This document shows, in pieces, positions 56,885-64,000 of a stretch of DNA of 64,000 nucleotides. How positions within the stretch are numbered: position 1 is the stretch's first letter; each line of letters opens with the position of its first letter. The notes beneath the pieces are model-generated. The model saw nothing but the letters and a program-made list of their open reading frames with translations. It made no database searches and was not told the DNA's origin. The stretch lies in NCBI GenBank assembly GCA_050084985.1, contig JBITNC010000001.1, positions 54,126,001-54,190,000 on the forward strand, given 5' to 3'. The translations under genes were made by a program, and so were the position numbers. This stretch comes from Nageia nagi (Eukaryota > Pinophyta).

Positions 56885-57350
56885 TATAGTATGTGACTAT
56901 AAGTATTGGTTTGCCATCCTTTGTGGTGACTTATAGTGCACCATAAATCCAAGTATCTTTTATTGACTATAAGTATTGGCTTAGCATCTCCATGATGACT
57001 TATAGTGCAATATAAATCCACATATTTTTTGTTGACTATAAGTATTGGCTTGATATCTTCGTGATGACTTATAGTGCAACATTAATCCAAGTATCTTTTG
57101 TTGACTATAAATATTATCTTTGCATCTTTGTGATAACTTATAGTGCACCATAAATCCAAGTATCTTTCATTTACTATAAGTATTGGCTTGGCATCTCAAT
57201 GATGACTTATAATGCAACATAAATCCAAGTATCTTTTATTGACTATAAGTATTGGCTTGGCATCTCTGTGATGAATTATAGTGCAACATAAATCCAAGTA
57301 TCTTTTGATGAATATAAGCATTAGCTTGGCATCTCTATGATGGATTATAG
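56885..57350 (+). repeat. Seven-copy ~68-bp M3 tandem array in Copia C
   Basis: Units read TGACTATAAGTATTGGCTTG, then GCATCT..GTGATGACTTATAG, then TGCA(C/A)CATAAATCCAAGTATC. The same module is single in Copia A, B and D. Confidence 0.93.
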
Positions 57351-57546
57351 TGCACTCGTGGCCACACTCTTTTCTTCTTCCATGATGATGGAAGCTACTT
57401 CCATGATGATGGAAGTTTGATCTATGACGATGGATTCTTTACATATGGTTAATGAAATTTAAATCATTTTTTTTATTCATGCTATCAATTTCATCATTTT
57501 CCTCTTAACTAGTAGCATGATTAAGATGGAGTTTTTACTTACTACC

Positions 57547-57715
57547 TCTTGGCTCACTCTTGGTAAAGTCAGGTTTATTTGGGTGATATCTTGATTCTCT
57601 CTTGGTAAAGTCAAGTTTATTTGTGTGGTATCTTGACTTACTCATGGCACAGTCAAGTTTCTTTGTTGTGGCATCTTGACTCACTCTTGATAAAGTCAAG
57701 TGTATGGCACCTAGT
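57547..57715 (+). repeat. Four-copy ~43-bp tandem array in Copia C (M4)
   Basis: Units contain CTTGACTCACTCTTG(G/A)TAAA and GTCAAGTTTATTTG. CTTGAC...GTCAAG are inverted within each unit, so every unit could fold as a small hairpin. Not found in A, B or D. Confidence 0.88.
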
Positions 57716-58400
57716 GACTTTATGCATCTTAATGTGGTACTTAATATGGCATTTTGTGCCTTATGATATTTGTTTTTCCTATAACTCTTGGTGTCCATAT
57801 TGGTCACATTGGCATTTCTTCATGGCCTGATATACATGTATTTGTTTAATGAAGTTTCATCGAGGGGGAGAACTTGTCTAGTTGTTTGTATCATTGTGAT
57901 GACACTCTTCATATAAAACAAATACATAAGTGCACAAGTGATAGTGCACATGTCTTGATATATGCACAAGTGATATTCTTAGATATCACACTTGATGATT
58001 TATGTCATCCTTATTGTTGTGCATTTATGATGCTTTATTATGATTAGTGTATGGATAGTGTGATTCATCTATCCTTGTTGATATGAATATAATGCATCTA
58101 ATTGATCTTGTTATTTGAGTTGCTTATGACTTGTAGGTTTCTTTGAGATTATAGGTTACTTACCTCAAGTATGCAGGCTCTTCGAGACTCTTCATGACTT
58201 CCAATTGGATGAATACTTCATGTATATTAAAATTGATTATGATTAATTATTGTATTTGGAAAATTAGTGAATCTCAAATTAGATCTTTTTTACTTCACAA
58301 ATATGTAAAAAATTCTCATCTCCATTGTATCTATTTGGAGGAGAACTCTCTTACTTTCTCTTCTTCTTCTCTCTTACATGCTCTATCCCAATATTGCATT

Positions 58401-58409
58401 AAGGGGGTG
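58401..58409 (+). promoter_or_regulatory. Copia C polypurine tract
   Basis: AAGGGGGTG abuts the 3' LTR. One base differs from the AAGGGGGAG of Copia A. Confidence 0.8.
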
Positions 58410-58882
58410 TGTTGGAATGTATAATGCATTATTGTAAATAGATGTATTAAATATTCTATGTAAATTCACTAAAACTTAAAAAAATTATTTGATAACTTAA
58501 GTATTTTAGTGAATATAATAATGTAACTTGTCTTACACTCCAAGTCTTGAGCATGCCCCTTGAGTAAAAAATGTGCATGTTATGCTTAGGTCATCCAAAG
58601 AGAGATTTTGGCCTATAAATAGAAGGCTTCCTCTTTTAATGACATACCAATTGTGGAGTAAAGATATACTATAGGATATAAGTGTAGGAGTTGAGATTAG
58701 GAGAATTGTAAGAGAATTGTATTTGTGAGAGAAGTAAAGATCTAGTTAGTGGATGTACTCCAGTTGGAGGAACCATTTTACTATTATGTTGTAAGATTAC
58801 TTTGTATATTATTGGATGTAATTATGAGCTTTCATGTGATGTTGGTAGTTTAAAAATTATATTGTTAATGTTATTTCTTTCA
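58410..58882 (+). repeat. Copia C 3' LTR (473 bp)
   Basis: TGTTGGAATG...TTTCTTTCA, followed by TATAC. The palindrome found in the other LTRs is degraded here (AAAACTTAAAAAAATTATTTG...). Confidence 0.92.
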
Positions 58883-58887
58883 TATAC

Positions 58888-60226
58888 ATCTCTATTAGAA
58901 CTTGATCCATAACATAAAGATCATCTTTCATTTACCCTTTAACCAATGTGGTAAGTCCTTTTTTAATGTAGATTGAGAGTTGAACTCAAATGAGTACCTT
59001 TTTCTTACAAATTAGATCATGGAAAGGAGATTCATCCTAGGCTTAGGAACATAAAGCATATTATCAAGAACCTTCTCATAAATCAACACACTCCTAATTC
59101 CTTGAAATTAAAAGATAGAGTTATCACCTATCACAATTGCATCCTTTCTATACTTTTGAAAGTTCTCAAATTTTTCCTTTTCAAAACATAGGTGATTAGT
59201 GCAACTAGATTCAACAATGCAATCAATGAAAAAATGTAAGACATGAAGTAGAACATAGAAACAAATCAAATTTGTATATTCTTTTTTTCTTTAAAATTCT
59301 TTACATCTCCATTGCTTTTATTTTTTCCCTCCTTTTTCTTTTTATAGTAATCAACTTCTTTGTGACCTTAGATGCCACAATAGTTACAATTACCATCAAA
59401 CTTTATCTTGGGATTGGATTATTTTCTTTACCTTTCCCATATTTTTGCTTGAAGTGGTTATTCTTACCATTACTCCTATCATTTTTATTATTATTCTTGT
59501 TGTTGATATTATTGTTGCATTTACCTTTTTCTCAAACCTTTTGGAGGAAGAAGGATAAATTTTTTTTATATTTAAATTTCTTCTTAAAAGGAGTTTTGGT
59601 TACTTCAGGAGCAACGTTATTATCTTTAGGAGAATAAATCAACACCTTTTTGTTAAGGGTTTTTTCATGCTTCAAAAGGAGCCTAGAAAGGTTCTCAAGG
59701 GAGAAGACTTCTTCTTAATCATCAAGCCTAGTCTTAATTACCATCACAAAGTTACCAAACTTTGAAGAAAACCTTTGAAGAATGATGAAAACCATGAACT
59801 CATTGTTGATCTAATTGCACCCATAAGTAACAAGTTAGATCCTAAGGTTAATAATTTTATTCAAGAGATAGCTACATTTTCATCTTCCCTTTGATGGGAT
59901 TGAAGTAACTTTTGGAGAATTTTAAACCTTATTGAAAACTTTGAATCAAGGTAGATTTGCTTAAGCTTATCTCAAACTTCTTTTATCAAAGTTGAAGAGA
60001 AAATCATCAGGAGCACATCATATAAAACTACATGGAAAATCATAGAAGTTGCCAACTCATTCTTCATGTTGTAAGACTTTAATGCCTTCTAATCTATAAG
60101 AGGTACAAGGTTCTCATTCATTATTTACCAAATCTTTTTTACCTATAATTCAGCTCTCATCTAAGGTTTCTAAATGCCAAAGTTAGAACCATTGAGAATG
60201 TGTTTTTATAAAAAGGAGTCTTCCAT
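58888..60226 (-). pseudogene. Copia D integrase start, protease, zinc knuckle and gag
   Basis: Minus-strand reading from ATG 60226: MEDSFL, stop, KHILNGSNFGI (gag N-terminus, early stop), then the full-length gag middle that Copia A lacks. A zinc knuckle C-N-Y-C-x4-H-x4-D/Y lies near 59410-59350, followed by a basic Asn/Lys-rich linker. The protease region near 59235-58990 (NHLCFEKEKFENF, KDAIVIGDNSIF, SMI) has the D-S-G site degraded. The text then runs into the integrase start DLYVMDQVLI at 58910, which Copia C interrupts. Confidence 0.82.
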
Positions 60227-62664
60227 TTGCTACATAAGAATGTGAAAAATAATAAGCATGAGGTTCAATAAATAATATTATATGTTAAGTTTTAACAAAG
60301 TAAGTAATACATGTTATATTTAATCAATTAAGACATGCTTGATTTGATTCACTAGAGCCAATGTTTTACAACTCAAATATACATTCCATATACCCAAATA
60401 CCAAGAACTATAAATGTAGAGTGACATTGTTGAGGTTTGTTTTCTTGTCTAAAATTAGACCTTCACTTGGATGCCTACAAGGTGGAGCCTAAGTACTACC
60501 AATCCTCAAATAGTTCACCTTGGGTAGTAATATAATCTCTAAGGAGTACCTACTATTTTTCAAGGTTATAATATTTATTGGATCGACCAAATTATTAATC
60601 TTGATTGGGTTTCAAGTTATCTTCTTAGGTTATTAGGATAATCCCTGAATAGACATGTGGACATGTGGTATCACTACACACATTCTTGTCCACCTATTGG
60701 AGTTATATCCAAACCAATAGAGGACTTAGGGGCATTGATAAGCATAGAATTTTCACCATTTGGATCATTGAACTTAAAGGCTGCAATCTACCCATTCTTA
60801 CCTCATGGCTCCCCAAACAAGCCATGTTGCAAAATGTACATGTGAATGTGTTCATTTTAAGGGGTTGCTCATATCAATGTTTGAAATTTTGCATAAGTAA
60901 AATAAAGCAAAAGTGCTAAACATGAAGTAAAGTGCATAAAATTAAACATCATCCATTCATAACTTGGAACTTTAAGAGTCTAATGGGTTTTGTTTAATAA
61001 CCCCTAAATGACATCTTTACATAGGTTTATAATTTGCATAAGTTAACTTTGGAAGAAAAAAATAATAAATACTTAAGCATAAGCATGCATTAATTCCATA
61101 ATTTGCATAAGTTAACTTTGCATAAAGGATAAATACTCAGCATGCATCAACTTAAGGAATTTAAGTCATAAGCATGCATCTTAAAAATTTAAATCCTAAG
61201 CATGCATCATTAACTTAAAAAATTAAGTTCTAACCATGCAACATTAACTTAAAAAAATTAAATTCTAAGCATTGCAACATTAACTTAAAAATTTAAATTC
61301 TAAGCATGCATCATTGACTTAAAATTAAGTCCTAAGCATGCAACATTAACTTAGAGAGGCATTAAAATTTCTAAGTAATAAATATGCATTATTTGCAAAA
61401 CATAAAAGTTTCTAAGTGATAAATATGTATTCTAATCATAAAGGATCTAGAGATTTTAAGTAAAGAAATTCATAAATATCTTCCCCTTTAACTTAAAATA
61501 ATTTGATAAAAAAAATTATCACTTAAAGAAAATGTCATATTTATAAGAAAAACTTAATGAATATTGGCCAACAATTTGTAAAAAAAAAGACATTTTTACT
61601 TAAGAACATGCTCAAAAACTTGGCAAATGCATAAAAATGCCTTATGGTTAAAAGAAAGGCATAATGAGAAGTACCCTAGTCAGAAAAAATTAATGAAGAG
61701 TAAATAATTTTATTAAATTCATCTATTTAAACAAGTAAATTTATCATCATTTGAGAGAAATTAATGAAGAGGAAGGTGTATAAAAATAATTTGCATTTAA
61801 ATGCAAGGTAATGACTAAGTACTCCAAGTCAGATATTATGATGGCTAGATTAAAAAATTGGAGTACTTCAGAGTAAGAAATAAATGCATTTAGGTAAGGA
61901 AAATGATGGCCCATCCTTCTCCAAAAAAAATGTGTAACAAATAATAAAAAACAAAAAAAGTATCCAAATGGAGGTGCACAGCATGTGGGAGGTCATAGCC
62001 AAAGGAAGTCACATGCATCTGAAGGAGGTGCACAACCATTGGAGGAGCCTCAATGGGTGGTGGAGGGGGGTAGCCATGGAGGATGATGGAAGGGGAAGGG
62101 GAAAGGAGGAGCAGCGGAGGGGGGGTGGTGGTTAGTTGCGAGGGGCTTGGCAGTGGATAGAGGCCATGAGGACCATTTAATAATTATGAAGGGAAGGGCA
62201 TCATTGAAGAGGGCATGAAGCAAAGGGTGACATAATAGAGGGGGTGGTGAATAAAGGATGGCAAAATAAATGTTCATGTCACCAAGCCACCACCACTAGC
62301 AAAGGAACCAGGCCACCACCACCACTACCATCGCTAGCACTATCGCTAATGCCACCACTAGCATCACCACTAATGCCACTACCAGCACCACTATCAGACC
62401 ATCCCCCCCCTTAATATTCAATTAAAATTGTAAGTAACATAGGTGGTTAGTAGAAAGAAAATATTGCAATTTGTTAGGCATATTTTGCTCAAAAAAAAGA
62501 AACTAACATATATAAAAAACATGTTAGTAGAAAAATGCCATACTTCAACAATATCCAAGAAGGAAGGATATTATACCTTCTCTTAGTTTTATCTCAACAA
62601 GATGAGCTTCCAAACCCAGAAGAGGAGCATCCACACCAAGAAGAGGAGGTTCCACACCAACCAA
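60227..62664 (-). other. Copia D leader with variable pocket
   Basis: The gag-proximal conserved block (60230-61450; ATGGCTCCCCAAACAAG near 60803) is followed by a ~34-bp tandem array of AAGCATGCATCATTAACTTA-like units (61140-61350, about six copies). A GC-richer pocket (61960-62420) is Pu-rich on plus and C/T-rich on the sense strand, with CCACCACTAGCA-type short repeats. A 21-bp CTTCCACACC repeat remnant (62600-62660) lies next to the PBS. No host gene fragment is recognised in the pocket. Confidence 0.7.
61140..61350 (-). repeat. ~34-bp tandem array in the Copia D leader
   Basis: About six units with TAAGCATGCA(T/A)CATTAACTTAAAAA. The other copies have scattered single GCATGCAT motifs at the same place. 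Confidence 0.85.
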
Positions 62665-62676
62665 GCTCTGATACCA
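62665..62676 (-). promoter_or_regulatory. Copia D primer binding site (tRNA-iMet)
   Basis: TGGTATCAGAGC on the minus strand, three bases from the 5' LTR. Confidence 0.93.
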
Positions 62677-62679
62677 ATT

Positions 62680-63180
62680 TGAAGGATTGAACTATAACAT
62701 AAACAAATCTTAATTACCAAGATCTCAAGAAAGCTCAATCTCACATCTAAATTACACAAATAAGATAATCTCATAAAGATAACTCAATATGTAAAGTGGT
62801 TCCTCCAACTAGGAGTACATTCACTAACTAGATCTCACTTCATTCATAAACATGCATTTCTTACAATTCTCCTAATCTCATCTCCTAAACACTATCCTAT
62901 AGCATAACTTTACTCTATAAATTAGTGTGTGATCACGAAGAGGGATCCTTCTATTTATAGGCTAAAATGTCTCTTTGAATCACCCTTTTACCCAATGTAT
63001 AGAGCCATGATATGCACTTCCTTTTACCCAAGGGGCATGCTCATGACATGAAGTGTAAGACAAGTTACATTATCATATTCACTTAAATACTTAAGGTATC
63101 AAATGATACCCTTAAGTATTAGTGAATTTACAAAGAGGATTAATACAAACCTTTACAATAATGCATTATACATACCAATA
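62680..63180 (-). repeat. Copia D 5' LTR (501 bp)
   Basis: TGAAGGATTG...CATACCAATA, with the terminal CA changed to TA. Followed by AGAGT. CTATTTATA at 62951-62959 is the TATA box on the minus strand. Confidence 0.93.
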
Positions 63181-63744
63181 AGAGTGAGGCTGCTCCTTGC
63201 TCAAATAATTCAAGAAGTTAGGGTTGCTCCTTAACCTTGGGCTATATTTCTGAAGGTGTCTCCTTTAAGGTTTGTTTTTGCTCAGAAGAATATAGTGATA
63301 TATTTTGATGAGAATTTAGTGATTGGTTCTATTGGTAGATTAGGGGGTTTGTGATGGCTCTAGTGCATATTAGGATGTGTTTTTTCTTCATACTAGTAGA
63401 TCATCCATTGCATATGTTGATTCCATGAGTAGAGGTGGATAAAAGAGTTTTTAGACCCATATGTATTCACATAGCTAGCCAATCAATACATGTACTCTCA
63501 TCTGGATAGTTCCAGCTAGATGTCAGGTTTAGAGGGGTTTCCTAACTACTTTTCATTATAATTTCATTCTAATTTTGTTGAAGTTAATAAATCTAAGATT
63601 TTACTTTCTAAAGTTGATTATTAAGCTATGATCTCTATATTATTAGTTGTCATAATTGTTATTTATGGTTCAATGTTAAGTATGTTATATTTTTCTATGT
63701 GATTTACATGATCCCAAGTTAAAAAGAGAAAAAGGTTTGTTAAA
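63181..63744 (+). repeat. Gypsy 3' LTR, second part
   Basis: Resumes with AGAGTGAGGCTGCTCCTTG, the continuation of the LTR at about 40614-41177. Ends GTTTGTTAAA. Confidence 0.9.
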
Positions 63745-63772
63745 GGGTACCTCTCTAATTATAACAAGAAAC

Positions 63773-64000
63773 TATTGGAATGTATAATGGATTATTGTAA
63801 AGGTTTTGTAATAATATTCTATGTAAGTTCACTAATACTTAAGCATAAGTTAACTTTGGAAGAAAAAATGATAAATACTTAAGCATAAGCATGCATTAAT
63901 TCCATAATTTGCATAAGTTAACTTTGCATAAAGGATAAATACTTAGCATGCATCAACTTAAGGAATTTAATTCATAAGTATGTATCTTAAAAATTTAAAT
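63773..64000. mobile_element. Rearranged Copia fragment
   Basis: 63773-63843 matches the first ~70 bp of the Copia B/C LTR read in plus orientation (TATTGGAATGTATAATGGAT...ACTAATACTTAAG). It then continues into sequence nearly identical to the Copia D leader (61037-61196) in the opposite element orientation. The switch is at AATACTTAAG, one arm of the LTR palindrome. The fragment runs past the window edge. Confidence 0.82.

Larger units (their letters stand above)
56281..58400 (+). other. Copia C 3' region, expanded
   Basis: About 2.1 kb against 0.75-0.9 kb in A, B and D. It holds one M1 copy (56580-56635), an M2 array (56645-56865), an expanded M3 array (56885-57350), a further tandem array (57547-57715) and the conserved PPT-proximal block (58090-58400). 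Confidence 0.8.
50258..58882 (+). mobile_element. Copia C: Copia-derived element lacking gag-pol, inserted in Copia D
   Basis: LTRs 50258-50733 and 58410-58882, TSD GATAC (50253-50257) against TATAC (58883-58887, one mismatch). Joining 50257 to 58888 restores the Copia D sequence ('AGCAAGA..CATCT...GAACTTGATCC' as in Copia A). The leader resembles Copia B up to about 53830 and the 3' region resumes near 56280 (LFTKP remnant), but gag, protease, integrase, RT and most of RNase H are absent. About 2.4 kb of unrelated sequence stands in their place. It could only have moved with proteins supplied by another copy, if the loss came before insertion. Confidence 0.9.
46488..63180 (-). mobile_element. 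Copia D: complete Copia element inserted in the Gypsy 3' LTR, split by Copia C
   Basis: TSD AGAGT at 46483-46487 and 63181-63185 with LTRs 46488-46987 and 62680-63180. On the minus strand the order is 5' LTR, PBS, leader, gag, zinc knuckle, protease, start of integrase, Copia C (8625 bp), rest of integrase, RT, RNase H, 3' region, PPT, 3' LTR. Its own length is about 8.06 kb. By eye the LTRs differ at about 7% of sites. It has stops and frameshifts throughout and belongs to the same group as Copia A, B and C. Confidence 0.94.
40371..63744 (+). mobile_element. Gypsy chromovirus, 3' LTR split by Copia D
   Basis: LTRs of about 807 bp, tRNA-iMet PBS, then gag, protease, RT, RNase H, integrase and a C-terminal chromodomain, which is the Gypsy order with integrase last. 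The 3' LTR runs 46239-46487 and resumes at 63186 after Copia D (63181-63185 is the duplicated AGAGT). The element ends at about 63744. Flanks AGGTA (40366-40370) and GGGTA (63745-63749) are a TSD with one mismatch. Without the nested elements it would be about 6.7 kb. LTRs differ by roughly 10%, and all ORFs carry stops or frameshifts. It is the oldest layer of the nest. Confidence 0.92.

Noticed and set aside
59272-59637. A 121-codon hydrophobic plus-strand ORF (possible membrane protein)
   Set aside because: It is the complement of the Lys/Asn-rich gag and zinc-knuckle linker of Copia D, which gives Phe/Leu-rich antisense text.

Overview
This window is nuclear DNA from a plant with a large, repeat-rich genome. 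The AT-rich background, the tRNA-iMet primer sites of the LTR elements, the plant-type LRR receptor-like protein, the PPR fragments and the class II (HDA15-like) deacetylase fragment all fit this. A gymnosperm (conifer-like) source is my inference and is not proven. I see no tRNA or rRNA gene, no CRISPR array and nothing bacterial. The only nearly intact host gene is a leucine-rich-repeat receptor-like protein at 18.66-21.58 kb, and one frameshift breaks it.

Layout. 0-6.5 kb holds old relics: an unidentified retroelement-like ORF (1.5-2.4 kb, minus), one exon of an alpha-glucan phosphorylase (3.43-3.61 kb) and a LINE with reverse transcriptase and RNase H (4.3-6.25 kb). 6.47-14.67 kb is a complete minus-strand Ty1/Copia element ('Copia A': TSD CAATG, PBS, PPT, two LTRs). 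Its leader carries a fragment of a host histone deacetylase next to a fragment of a PPR gene. 15.57-16.13 kb is an RTE-like LINE relic. 17.1-18.4 kb is a degenerate tandem-repeat field just upstream of the LRR gene. 24.77-25.17 kb is a Copia integrase relic, into which a complete plus-strand element has inserted ('Copia B', 25.18-33.82 kb, TSD AGAAC). 34.0-37.1 kb is a second LINE (minus), followed by a PPR relic at 37.4-37.6 kb.

40.37-63.74 kb is a three-level nest. A Gypsy chromovirus (plus strand, with a C-terminal chromodomain) has its 3' LTR split at 46487/63181 by 'Copia D' (minus strand, TSD AGAGT). Copia D in turn has its integrase split at 50257/58883 by 'Copia C' (plus strand, TSD GATAC/TATAC). 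The last 230 bp hold a rearranged piece of the same Copia family.

Copia A-D belong to one related group, so they can be compared within the window. They share a long conserved leader block before gag, a GC-richer pyrimidine-rich 'pocket' in the leader whose content differs in every copy, and a modular 3' non-coding region in which different short modules have been tandemly amplified in different copies. Stop codons fall at the same Gln/Trp codons of pol in separate copies. Copia C has lost gag-pol and carries about 2.4 kb of unrelated sequence instead. This modular Copia group, with captured host exons, is the most unusual content of the window.
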